DNA of 64,000 nucleotides from Streptomyces flavofungini (GTDB lineage: Bacteria; Actinomycetota; Actinomycetes; Streptomycetales; Streptomycetaceae): NCBI RefSeq assembly GCF_030388665.1, contig NZ_CP128846.1, positions 4,910,501-4,974,500 on the forward strand, written 5' to 3'. Positions 36,404 through 44,428 of this stretch are shown here, piece after piece (within the stretch, counting starts at the first letter, position 1; every line of letters begins with the position of its first letter). The notes under the pieces are model-generated. The model saw only the letters and a program-made list of their open reading frames with translations, ran no database searches and had not been told where the DNA came from. The position numbers and the translations under genes were made by a program.

Positions 36404-37573
36404 GTGGGGACACCGCAGGTGGGGACAGTTCGGCGGGCAGCGCCACAGCTCGGGGAGCGGCGACCGGCACCGGCCGTCCCGGACGTCCTCGACCGGTATC
36501 GCGACGCCCTGCGCAGCGCGGGCAGTCCCCTCGGTGCGCGTCCGGAACTGTGGCAGGACGCCGCCGAACAGGCCGCGGTGATCCTCGCCGACCACGAGGC
36601 GCGTGCGGACAGCACGGACCAGGCCCGAGCGGGCGACCGCGCGGAGGTCTCCGCTGCGCTCGGCGCCCGGTGGGCCGCCGCGGGAGTCGGGCTTGCCGAC
36701 TGCCTCGGCGCCACCGAGTACCTCGCGGACGCCGCGCTCGCCCGCTCCTCGGCTCGCCGATGGGCCGCCGCGGGGCCGGATGCCGCGGACGCGCTCCACC
36801 GGGTGATCTCCCGGCACAACCGGGCCACCGCCCGCGGCTACGAAGAGCGGCTGCGGGCCGACGCCCGGAGCCGGGACGCCGACTGCTGCGGACGCCTGGC
36901 CCGCGACGTCCATGACCATCTGGGCAGCAGCCTCGCCCTGGCCCTGCGCCAACTCGAGCTGTACCGCGTCAGGACGAGGGCCACGACCGCGCACGCGGCC
37001 GACGGCGAACGCCACCTCCGCGCACTCCACGACGCGCTCGGTCAGGCCGCGGACCTCACCCGTGGCCTTGTCTCGGGACTGCGCACGGTGCAAACGGCGG
37101 CGGACACCGGCCTGGGCCAGTCACTGCGGGACTGCGCCGCGCAACTGGACCCGGCACCGGACGGCCCGGCGGTGCGGGTGCGGGTGACGGTGGAGGGAGA
37201 CGAGGCGAGGCTCCCGCCGGGCCACCGTCGGGAACTGTTCCTGATCCTGCGGGAGTTCCTGCGCAACTCCTTCACCCACGCCGATCCCAGCACTGTCGCG
37301 ATCGGCCTCCGCGTCCGGCCCGCAGGCGTCGAGGTCCACGCTGTCGACGACGGCCGAGGCTTCTCCTACGGGGCAGTGCGAGAGCACGGCGGCGGACTGA
37401 CGGCCGTACGCGAACGGGCGTCCCGGCTCGGCGGACGGTGCGTGCTGCTCAGCACACCGGGCGACGGCACCCGACTGCTGCTGTGGGTGCCGCTTCCCGG
37501 CAGCCGCCGTCCGCAGGAGGAAGAGCGGCGGAGTGCGTATGAGGAGGCGGCATGGATCCCATCCGCATCCTGA
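36404..37573 (+). CDS. Cytoplasmic sensor histidine kinase
   Basis: The 389-residue kinase has no membrane segment. An N-terminal helical domain of about 150 residues (VLDRYRDALRSAGSPLGARP, then EVSAALGARWAAAGVGLADC) resembles RsbRD/NarX-like input domains. A HisKA_3 block follows with RLARDVHDHLGSSLALALRQ (phospho-acceptor H170), then a GHKL ATPase domain (LREFLRNSFTHADPSTVAIG, VDDGRGFS, GGGLTAVRERASRLGGR). GTG 36404 is selected because AGGAGG ends 5 bases upstream; an upstream ATG at 36344 lacks one. Its end overlaps the response regulator by 22 bp. It must sense an intracellular cue or a partner protein. Confidence 0.88.
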   Translation: MGTPQVGTVRRAAPQLGERRPAPAVPDVLDRYRDALRSAGSPLGARPELWQDAAEQAAVILADHEARADSTDQARAGDRAEVSAALGARWAAAGVGLADCLGATEYLADAALARSSARRWAAAGPDAADALHRVISRHNRATARGYEERLRADARSRDADCCGRLARDVHDHLGSSLALALRQLELYRVRTRATTAHAADGERHLRALHDALGQAADLTRGLVSGLRTVQTAADTGLGQSLRDCAAQLDPAPDGPAVRVRVTVEGDEARLPPGHRRELFLILREFLRNSFTHADPSTVAIGLRVRPAGVEVHAVDDGRGFSYGAVREHGGGLTAVRERASRLGGRCVLLSTPGDGTRLLLWVPLPGSRRPQEEERRSAYEEAAWIPSAS

Positions 37574-38325
37574 TCGCCGACGACCACACGCTGTTGCGCG
37601 ACGCGCTGGCAGAACTGCTCGACACCGAGGAGGACTTCGAGGTCGTCGGGGTCGCCGGTGACGTGTCCGAGACGCTCGGCCTGGTCGCCGAGCTGGACCC
37701 GCACGTACTGCTCCTCGACATCGAGATGCCGGGCAACCAGCATCCGCCGAGCACCGTGCGGCACCTGCGCCAGCTGGCTCCGGGGCTACGGATCCTGCTG
37801 CTGACCATGCATGACGACCCTCGGCTCGTCCAGGCGCTGCTGCCTCTCGGCATCCGAGGGTTCCTGCACAAGACGGTGAGCCACCAGTCCCTCGCGGGCA
37901 CGGTGCGCGACGTGTGCGCGGGCGGCAGCCGGGTCACTGTCTCCTTGTCCGCGGAGAGCCTGGCCGCGCCCGAACCCGACGGCGGCGGGGTGCTGTCCGC
38001 AAGGGAGACGCAGGTGGTGGAACTGGCCGCGAGCGGACTGAGCAACTACCGGATCGCCCGGCGGCTCTCCATCGCCGAGGGAACCGTCAAACGCCATATG
38101 CGCAACATCTTCGGCAAGTTGAGTGCGGGCTCACGGGTGGAAGCGGCGAACAAGGCCGTGGAACTGGGCCTGATCGCGCCGCCGGTGGCGGTGCCGCGGG
38201 CAGGGTCCCGGGTCGGCCGGCAGCACCGGCCCGCGCCCGGGGAGCCTGCCGCCGCGCGGCAGGCCGGGGTTCAGATGCCCATGCCGATGCCACCGCCCAC
38301 CGGCAACACCGCGCCGGTCACATAG
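37552..38325 (+). CDS. NarL/LuxR-family response regulator
   Basis: The 257-residue protein has a receiver domain with acidic pair D10/D11, phospho-acceptor D56 in LLLDIEMPG and switch Lys in GFLHKTV. The LuxR-type helix-turn-helix is SARETQVVELAASGLSNYRI, then EGTVKRHMRNIF. The last 45 residues are Pro/Ala-rich and run antisense over the end of the convergent ketoreductase gene by 55 bp, so the tail is probably not functional. It starts inside the kinase gene (22-bp overlap), so the two are co-translated. It probably controls the cluster. Confidence 0.92.
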   Translation: MDPIRILIADDHTLLRDALAELLDTEEDFEVVGVAGDVSETLGLVAELDPHVLLLDIEMPGNQHPPSTVRHLRQLAPGLRILLLTMHDDPRLVQALLPLGIRGFLHKTVSHQSLAGTVRDVCAGGSRVTVSLSAESLAAPEPDGGGVLSARETQVVELAASGLSNYRIARRLSIAEGTVKRHMRNIFGKLSAGSRVEAANKAVELGLIAPPVAVPRAGSRVGRQHRPAPGEPAAARQAGVQMPMPMPPPTGNTAPVT

Positions 38326-38975
38326 CCCGCCTGCTCCGACGCCAGGAACCGGACGGCCGCGGCGACCTCCTCGGCCGTACCCGGCCGGCCCAGTGGAGTC
38401 ATCCCCATGACCTGCCGCATCCGGCGCTCGCTCAGTGCACTGGTCATATCGGTCTCGATGATGCCGGGCGCCACCAGATTGACGGTGACACCCCGGCCTC
38501 CCAGTTCCCAGGCGAGCGAACGGCCGAAGCCGAGCAGCGCGGTCTTGGCGGCGGCGTAGTTGGTCTGCCCCGGCGAGCCCAGGAACCCCAGCGCGGACGA
38601 CACCAGCACGATCCGGCCCCGGCGCGCGGCCAGCATGCCGCCGGCCGCGGCCCGCACGGTGCGGAAGACCCCCTTGAGGTTGGTCTCGAGCACCTCGTCG
38701 AACGCCGCGTCGTCCATGCGTGGCAGCAGCGTGTCCCGGGTGATGCCGGCGCTGGCGATCAGGACCTCGACGGGCCCCTGCTCCCGGGCGACGGTGTCGA
38801 ACGCGGCGCGCACGGACTCCTCGTCGGTCACCTCGCACCGCACCCCGAGGAACCCCTCCGGCGGGGTGCCCGTGCGATGGCCGACGGCCACCCGGTCGCC
38901 GTCGGCCGCCATGGCCCGCGCCACGGCCAGACCGATTCCCCGATTGCCTCCGGTGACGAAAACAGAACGTGACAT
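38271..38975 (-). CDS. 3-oxoacyl-ACP reductase (FabG-like SDR)
   Basis: The 234-residue short-chain dehydrogenase is of FabG type. The NADP motif is TGGNRGIG (8-15), followed by IASAGITRD. Catalytic Ser, Tyr and Lys lie in LVSSALGFLGSPGQTNYAAA then KTALLGF, and GIIETDMTSAL and the C-terminal GYVTGAVLPVGGGIGMGI are typical. It should reduce a beta-ketoacyl-ACP made by the nearby ketosynthases. It forms a minus-strand pair with the KAS III-like gene 69 bp upstream and overlaps the convergent response regulator gene by 55 bp. Confidence 0.92.
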   Translation of the reverse strand: MSRSVFVTGGNRGIGLAVARAMAADGDRVAVGHRTGTPPEGFLGVRCEVTDEESVRAAFDTVAREQGPVEVLIASAGITRDTLLPRMDDAAFDEVLETNLKGVFRTVRAAAGGMLAARRGRIVLVSSALGFLGSPGQTNYAAAKTALLGFGRSLAWELGGRGVTVNLVAPGIIETDMTSALSERRMRQVMGMTPLGRPGTAEEVAAAVRFLASEQAGYVTGAVLPVGGGIGMGI

Positions 38976-39044
38976 ACGTACGCAGTCCTCCTAGGACGGT
39001 GAAGCCAGAACGAACCGGTGCGGACCGCACCGTGGGTGCGCGAC

Positions 39045-40097
39045 TCAGCGCCGCGGGGACTCGACCAGCAGGCATGACCAGGTGAAGCCCGCGCCCGCGC
39101 TGAACACCAGGGCGGCGTGGCCGGGCGCGGGCAGGCCCCGCCGCACCAGATCGGCGAGTCCCGCGAGGGCGTCGCCCGCGCCCAAGTGGCCCGTCGCACG
39201 TCCGAAGTCGAGCAGCTGCGCGTCCACGCACTGGGCGAGGACCGGGAGCCACGACTCGGTCAGCGTCTTCGCGCCGAACCGGGGCAGGACGACATGGCTC
39301 AGGCGCGGGTCGGACGCGGTCATTCCCGCGTCCGCCAGAGCCTCGGCCACGACCGTACGGATGGCCCGCTCGTTGGCCGTGGTGAAGGGCTCCACCCCGT
39401 TGACGCGCAGCCAGGATCGCTTGGTGGCACGCATGTCGACCCGCTCGCGCAGGTCGCGCGCGGCCGGCATGAAGGGGTCCGTGCCGCGGTGCATCTCCTC
39501 CAGCTCCGGGTCCGCGTACGTCGCGACCGAGCGCAGGAGCAGGGCATCGCCGGGCACGGCCGGGCGACGCAGCACGACGGCCGTGCCGCCGTCCCCGTAC
39601 GCGACGCCGTAGTCGCTCGCCCAGCGGTCGAAGCCGGGCTCTGCGAACCGGTCCGCGGTGGTCACGAGCCCGAGCCGGGGGCGTGATGCCTCCGCGGAAT
39701 CCGCTGTGGCGAGCCACGCCGTGACAAACCCGAGGGCGGCCGCGCCGCCGTTGCAGACCTGCTGGACCCCGACGGGGAGGGCCCGCGGGGCCCCGAGCCG
39801 ACGTGCGACGTAGTGGGCGGGCGACCACAGGTCGTGCCCCTGGTGGTACATCCACGCATGGGCCAGCACCGCAAGGCGCTCGGCCGGCTCACCGGCCGCG
39901 TCCAGGGCCAGGTGCGCCGCGCGGACGGCGGCGTCGGGAGGGGCGGTGACGTCGGCGTCGGGCAGGGACTCGTGGCCCAGGTCCTCGGCCGCACGCTCGC
40001 GCAGGCGGCCGGCGGCGACCGCGTTCGAAGCGAGGGACCGCCCCTCGGGCAGCCACAGTCCGGCCGCCGCTATGCCGACCGGCTCCGTCGGTCTCAT
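39045..40097 (-). CDS. KAS III-like ketoacyl synthase/acyltransferase with altered triad
   Basis: The 350-residue protein has a thiolase fold. The nucleophile is C115 in GVQQVCNGGAAALGF. The usual FabH His (PHQAN motif) is replaced in LPRFGAKTL, and the usual Asn (GNTS) is replaced in ATGHLGAGDALAG, leaving H304 and D309 as candidates for a different Cys-His-Asp arrangement. Such deviating KAS III proteins either prime unusual starter units or act as acyltransferases (ChlB3/CerJ-like). It is divergent from the ACP-KS-CLF operon across 380 bp. The ATG at 40097 gives a family-like N-terminus (PVGIAAAGLWLPEG); a longer frame would translate the 15-bp repeats. Confidence 0.82.
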   Translation of the reverse strand: MRPTEPVGIAAAGLWLPEGRSLASNAVAAGRLRERAAEDLGHESLPDADVTAPPDAAVRAAHLALDAAGEPAERLAVLAHAWMYHQGHDLWSPAHYVARRLGAPRALPVGVQQVCNGGAAALGFVTAWLATADSAEASRPRLGLVTTADRFAEPGFDRWASDYGVAYGDGGTAVVLRRPAVPGDALLLRSVATYADPELEEMHRGTDPFMPAARDLRERVDMRATKRSWLRVNGVEPFTTANERAIRTVVAEALADAGMTASDPRLSHVVLPRFGAKTLTESWLPVLAQCVDAQLLDFGRATGHLGAGDALAGLADLVRRGLPAPGHAALVFSAGAGFTWSCLLVESPRR

Positions 40098-40124
40098 CCC
40101 CGCACCACCCCGCCCCTTTTCCAC

Positions 40125-40184
40125 CTGGTCGTCGTGCTCCCGGTCGTGTTCCAACCGGTCGTTTCGCACCTGATCGTTTCCATC
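40125..40184. repeat. Four tandem 15-bp repeats in the divergent KAS III/ACP promoter region
   Basis: The units start at 40125, 40140, 40155 and 40170. Each carries GGTCGT (last copy GATCGT) at the same place, with consensus CCGGTCGTnTTCCAn. They sit 28 to 87 bp upstream of the KAS III start. The remaining 380-bp gap (40098-40477) has no gene; GGAGG at 40466-40470 is the ACP ribosome binding site. Confidence 0.8.
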
Positions 40185-40477
40185 GCGGGAATGCTTGAAG
40201 GGCCCGATGAAAACGCGGGCAAAAGCGAGCCGACCAGGAGCGCGTGCCCGTTGCGGGACTCCTATGGAGGGCGCGGTGCCGCCCTTCGGGGACACCCCCG
40301 ATGGCACTTTGGAAGTGCTTGTCGCTGCCTCTGCCTCCGGGATTGGCTGACGCAGACCCACCGGGGAGCCGCGGAGCCGCCCCGGACCGCGGTCTCACAC
40401 AGGCCAACGGGCTTGTTCCGCAGATCAATTCGGCCGGCCCGTTCGGCGGACTGACCGATCGATTCGGAGGGCAGGAC

Positions 40478-40750
40478 ATGAGCGACATCGTCATATCGGA
40501 GGAGCAGCGCGAGAGGGTGCGTGCCGTCGTGGCGGACGTACTCGAGGCGGACCTCGACGCGCTGACCGACCGGAGCAGCTTCGCCGACGACTTCGAGGCC
40601 GACTCGCTGCTGGTCATCGAGATCTTCTCGCGCTTCGAGCGGGACCTCGGCATCAAGATCCCACAGGAGGCCATGACCGAGCTGGACGATCTGCCCAGCG
40701 CCTACGCCCTGGTCGCCGCGCACAGCGCCCCGGAGGCGCTGGGTGTCTGA
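40478..40750 (+). CDS. Acyl carrier protein
   Basis: The 90-residue ACP has the phosphopantetheine attachment Ser S43 in FEADSLLVIEIFSRFE, an intact DSL motif, and the usual acidic helices (VVADVLEADLDALTDRSSFA before it). It carries the growing acyl chain for the ketosynthase pair next to it. The ATG at 40478 has GGAGG at 40466-40470; the open frame extends upstream without family similarity. Its stop overlaps the GTG start of the ketosynthase by 8 bp, so the first three genes (ACP, KS, CLF-like) are a coupled operon. Confidence 0.93.
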   Translation: MSDIVISEEQRERVRAVVADVLEADLDALTDRSSFADDFEADSLLVIEIFSRFERDLGIKIPQEAMTELDDLPSAYALVAAHSAPEALGV

Positions 40751-41981
40751 CAAGGCCGCCGATGCCGGGCGCCGGGTCGTGGTGACCGGGCTCGGCGCGG
40801 TGAGCGGTCTCGGTCTCGGCGCCCGCGCGTTCACCGCGGCGATCAGGGCCGGACGCGGCGGCATCGGGCCCGTCGAGCAGTTCGACGCGACGGGTTTCGA
40901 ACGGTCCCTCGCCGGTGAAGTGCGCGGATTCCACCCGGAGATGCACCTGCGCGGGACCGACCCGGCACGGTGGGGCCGCAGCGGCCGGTTCGCCGCCGCG
41001 GCCGCCCGGATGGCGGTACTGGACGCGGGGATCGACCAGCGGGAGCTGTCCGCCCTGCGCACCGCGAGCTGCTTCGGCACGACGAACGGCGAGTCTCAGG
41101 TCGTCGAGCGGCTGACGGAGCGGTGGGTGACGGACGGCGGCCTCGCCGGCCTCGACCCCGTCCTCGCCGGGCAGGCGGATGCCGGCCGGATCGCGGCGGC
41201 GGTCAGCGCCGAGCTGGATCTGAGCGGCGAGGCCCTGACCTTCGGCACCGCGTGTGCCGCGAGCAACTACGCCATCGGGTACAGCTTCGACCTCATCCGC
41301 ACGGGAGAGGCGGACGCGGTGCTGTGCGGTGGGGCGGACGCTTCCAACCGGGCCACCCACGCCGGGTTCCACCGCCTCGGCGCCCTCGCCGCGGATGTTC
41401 CGCGCCCCTTCGACGAGCGGCGCGACGGCATCGTCACCTCCGAGGGCGGTGCGGCGCTGCTCCTCGAACCGCTCGACGCGGCCCTCGCACGCGGTGCCCG
41501 CGTCTACGCCGAGGTGCTCGGCTACGGCATGACGTGCGACGCGCGGCACATGACCAACCCGGATGCGGTGTCCATCGCCGAGTGCATCCGGCGCGCCCAC
41601 CACAACGCGGGGGTCAAGCCCGGCGACGTCGACTACATCTGCGCGCACGGCACCGGAACGCGGGCCAACGACGCCACCGAGACGGCGGCCGTGCGCGAGG
41701 TTTTCAACGACTCTCCGCCACCGATCAGCTCCATCAAGTCGATGCTGGGCCACACGATGGGCGCCGCGGCCGGGTTCGGCGCCCTGGCGTGCTGCGCCGC
41801 CCTCTTCGAAGGCTTCCTGCCGCCGACCGCGACGGTGCGCCAGGTCGACTCGGCCCTCGGCCCGGACCTCGACTGCGTCCCCGGGCAGGCCCGGGCCGCG
41901 CGGCCACGCGTCGCGCAGAACCATGGATTCGCCTTCGGCGGCAACAACGCCGTCACGATGTTCGGGGGGTTCTCCCGATGA
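40743..41981 (+). CDS. Beta-ketoacyl-ACP synthase (KS-alpha, FabF-like)
   Basis: The 412-residue ketosynthase has a complete active site: C171 in TFGTACAASNYAIGY, H302 in CAHGTGTRANDATET, K332 and H337 in SSIKSMLGHTMGAAAG. VVVTGLGAVSGLG at the N-terminus and NHGFAFGGNNA at the C-terminus are typical. It would condense malonyl-ACP with an acyl chain. The GTG start overlaps the ACP stop, and its own stop overlaps the next gene by ATGA, the classic KS-CLF coupling of type II polyketide and highly reducing type II systems. No cyclase or aromatase lies nearby, so an aliphatic product is more likely than an aromatic one. Confidence 0.92.
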   Translation: MSDKAADAGRRVVVTGLGAVSGLGLGARAFTAAIRAGRGGIGPVEQFDATGFERSLAGEVRGFHPEMHLRGTDPARWGRSGRFAAAAARMAVLDAGIDQRELSALRTASCFGTTNGESQVVERLTERWVTDGGLAGLDPVLAGQADAGRIAAAVSAELDLSGEALTFGTACAASNYAIGYSFDLIRTGEADAVLCGGADASNRATHAGFHRLGALAADVPRPFDERRDGIVTSEGGAALLLEPLDAALARGARVYAEVLGYGMTCDARHMTNPDAVSIAECIRRAHHNAGVKPGDVDYICAHGTGTRANDATETAAVREVFNDSPPPISSIKSMLGHTMGAAAGFGALACCAALFEGFLPPTATVRQVDSALGPDLDCVPGQARAARPRVAQNHGFAFGGNNAVTMFGGFSR

Positions 41982-43135
41982 GGACTGTCGACAGGACGCC
42001 CGGCGTGGCCACCGCCGCTCCGGCGCGACCGGTGGCCCCGGTCGACCTCGTGGCGGCGGGCGTGATCAGTGCCGCCGGGGTGGGCCTTGACGCGCTCGGC
42101 GACGCCCTGCGCGCGGGCCGGGCCGAGGGCGGCCGGCCGGACGCCGCCCGGGACACGGAGACGTACCCGCCCGTCGAACTGCGCGCGGCCGACTTCGCGG
42201 CCGTCGACCTCCTCGGGCGCAAGGGCCTGAGCCGGCTGACTCGGGCCGACCAGCTCGGCGCGGCCGCGTGCGGTCTGGCGCTCGATTCGGTCGCCGACCC
42301 CGCAGGGACCGGTGTGGTACTCGGCACGTCGCTGGGCAGCGCCGGCGCGGTCGCCAGGTTCGCCCGGGACACCTTCGTCCAGGAGCGCCCCTACCTGGTG
42401 AATCCCTCGGACTTCCCGGGGACGCTGATGAACTCGGCGGCCGGGCGCACCGCCATCCGCCATCGCCTCACCGACGTCAACGCGACCGTCTCAGGCGGCC
42501 CGCTGGCGTCCCTGCACGCGCTGCGCTACGCACGCCAGACCCTGCTGGCCGGCCACGCACGGCGGATCCTGGCGGGAGGCGTGGAGGAACTGTCCCCGCA
42601 GAGCGCCTGGGCCTGGCACCGCACGGGTGCCCTTGCTCCGCGCGTCGCCCTCGGCGAAGGTGCGGCGGTGTTCGCCCTGGAGTCCCCGGGTGAGCGGCGC
42701 GGTGCCGGGACGCCTCCCTTGGCCAGGCTCATGGTGTGCACCACCGGCTTCGCGGACGTCGCCCGCGGTGCCCTCGTGGTCGCCCATCGCCTCACCGCGT
42801 GCGTCGAGGGCGCCCTGCGACGTAGCGGCCTGACGGCGCAGGACGTGGCCGTCGTCGCTCCCGGTGCGGCCGGGCGGCGCGGATGGGCGGCGGTGGAGGA
42901 GCGGGCGTTGCGCGCCGCGCTGCCCGCCGCCGCGGACCGGCACCGTCTGCCGGTGCACGCGGTGCTCGGCGAGACCCATGGCGCGGGCGCCGCGCTCCAG
43001 GTGGCCGGGGTCCTCGCCCGCTGGCAGGACCCGCGGCTCGACACCCGGCACGAACACGCGGCACTCGTGACCTCGTGCGGACCGGACGGGTCGGTCGGCT
43101 GCGCCGTCCTCGTCCGCGCGAACGCCCCGGTGTGA
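41978..43135 (+). CDS. Ketosynthase-like chain-length-factor partner lacking the active-site Cys
   Basis: The 385-residue protein has the ketosynthase fold but no nucleophile. The segment equivalent to GTACAAS reads SGGPLAS, placing Pro about residue 175 where Cys should be. The first catalytic His block (AHGTGT) is absent, while a second His survives in LGETHGAGAALQVAG (H334). This matches chain-length factors (KS-beta), although those usually carry Gln at the Cys position. It overlaps the KS gene by ATGA, so a KS/CLF heterodimer is very likely. Length and N-terminal VDLVAAGVISAAGVG agree with the family. It should help set chain length. Confidence 0.82.
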   Translation: MRTVDRTPGVATAAPARPVAPVDLVAAGVISAAGVGLDALGDALRAGRAEGGRPDAARDTETYPPVELRAADFAAVDLLGRKGLSRLTRADQLGAAACGLALDSVADPAGTGVVLGTSLGSAGAVARFARDTFVQERPYLVNPSDFPGTLMNSAAGRTAIRHRLTDVNATVSGGPLASLHALRYARQTLLAGHARRILAGGVEELSPQSAWAWHRTGALAPRVALGEGAAVFALESPGERRGAGTPPLARLMVCTTGFADVARGALVVAHRLTACVEGALRRSGLTAQDVAVVAPGAAGRRGWAAVEERALRAALPAAADRHRLPVHAVLGETHGAGAALQVAGVLARWQDPRLDTRHEHAALVTSCGPDGSVGCAVLVRANAPV

Positions 43136-43251
43136 GGGGCCGCTTGCCCTGCGGGCGGCCGCACGCACACCCGGCGCCGTACACCACCCCCATATCCCCC
43201 ATATCCCCCTCCTCTTCTCCTCTTCGTCTGTTTCGTAAGGAACCCTTCTCC

Positions 43252-44319
43252 ATGCGCTACCGCTACCTCGGCCGCACCGGCCTCCAGGTCTCAGAGCTGT
43301 CGTTCGGAGCGGCCACCCTCGGCACTCCCGGCGCGTTCGGCGGCCTGCCCGGCGCCAACTGGTCCCAGTTCGGCGTCAACACCGGCGACGACGCCGTACG
43401 GCTCGTCCATGCCTGCCACGACGCCGGCGTCAACTTCTTCGACACGGCCGATGTCTACCGCGACGGCGAGTGCGAGGAGCTGCTCGGTCTGGCCCTCAAG
43501 GACCGCAGGGACAAGGCCGTCATCGCCACCAAAGCCCGCTTCCGCACCGACCCCGACGACATCAACGCGGCCGGCTCCTCCCGGCACCACCTCGTGCGTG
43601 CCGTGGAGGCCAGCCTCCGCCGCCTCGGTACCGACTACATCGACGTTCTCTACCTGCACGGCACCGACCCTCGCACCTCGCTGGAGGAGACCCTCGGTGC
43701 CCTTGACGACCTGGTGCGGGCCGGCAAGCTGCGCTACATCGGCTGCTCCAACTTCCCCGGTTGGCAGCTGATGAAGGCCTTGGACATCTCCGACCGCCGC
43801 GGCCTGGTCCGGTTCTCCGCCTACCAGGGCTACTACAACCTGGGCGCCAGGGAGCTGGAGCACGAGATCGTCCCCGCCGCCGTTGACCAGGGCGTGGGTG
43901 TCACTGTCTGGAGCCCGCTGGCCGGCGGCTTCTTCTCCGGCAAGTACCGGCGCGGCCAGGAAGTCCCCGAAACCTTCCGCCTGGCACACGAAGGACCCTC
44001 GGCCATCGCTCCGCTCACTGACCGCGAGCAGGCGTACGACGTGGTCGAGGTGCTGGACGGCATCGCGAAGGAACGAGGTGTCTCCGTCGCGCAGGTTGCC
44101 TTGAACTGGGTGCTGAGCAAGCCGGCCGTGACCTCGGTGGTGTTCGGCGCGAGTCGCCCGGACCAGCTCCGCGACAACCTCGGTGCTGTCGAGTGGGAGC
44201 TGACACCGGTCGAGACGGCACTCCTCGACACGGCGAGCGAGCGCCCCGCCCCGTACCCCTACTGGCACATGCGCGCGATCGCAGGCGACCGCGACCTTCC
44301 CGGCGACATCCTGCCCTGA
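43252..44319 (+). CDS. Aldo/keto reductase
   Basis: The 355-residue NADPH-dependent reductase has the (beta/alpha)8 AKR fold. The tetrad is Asp and Tyr in FFDTADVYRDGECEELLG, Lys in KAVIATKARF and His in VLYLHGTDPRTS. YIGCSNFPGWQ and VTVWSPLAGGFFSGKY are also typical. It could reduce a keto or aldehyde group of the cluster product. It is 116 bp downstream of the CLF gene after a pyrimidine-rich leader with repeated CATATCCCCC. The stop codon lies inside the first copy of a 7-bp tandem repeat. Confidence 0.92.
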   Translation: MRYRYLGRTGLQVSELSFGAATLGTPGAFGGLPGANWSQFGVNTGDDAVRLVHACHDAGVNFFDTADVYRDGECEELLGLALKDRRDKAVIATKARFRTDPDDINAAGSSRHHLVRAVEASLRRLGTDYIDVLYLHGTDPRTSLEETLGALDDLVRAGKLRYIGCSNFPGWQLMKALDISDRRGLVRFSAYQGYYNLGARELEHEIVPAAVDQGVGVTVWSPLAGGFFSGKYRRGQEVPETFRLAHEGPSAIAPLTDREQAYDVVEVLDGIAKERGVSVAQVALNWVLSKPAVTSVVFGASRPDQLRDNLGAVEWELTPVETALLDTASERPAPYPYWHMRAIAGDRDLPGDILP

Positions 44320-44362
44320 GCCCTGAGCCCTGAGCCCTGAGCCCTGAGCCCTGAGCCCTGAG
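44314..44362. repeat. Seven perfect copies of a 7-bp repeat at the AKR stop codon
   Basis: CCCTGAG is repeated seven times without a mismatch. Because the unit is 7 bp and contains TGA, the array places stop codons in all three forward frames within 21 bp. It separates the AKR gene from the MFS gene. Confidence 0.95.
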
Positions 44363-44428
44363 CCCGGCCCTCGCCCGGGCCGTCCCCCCTCGATCCACCT
44401 ACGTACGGACCCCACCAGGAGCACAGCC

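Noticed and set aside
37552..38325. A functional C-terminal extension of the second response regulator
   Set aside because: The extra 45 residues are antisense to the ketoreductase gene and low complexity; the LuxR domain ends before them.
40478..43135. Aromatic (actinorhodin-like) type II polyketide cluster
   Set aside because: KS-CLF-ACP are present, but there is no aromatase, cyclase or typical C-9 reductase, and the CLF departs from the aromatic type. An aliphatic product with AfsA is the better reading.
44314..44362. CRISPR array
   Set aside because: The repeats are 7-bp head-to-tail without spacers, and no cas gene is present anywhere in the window.
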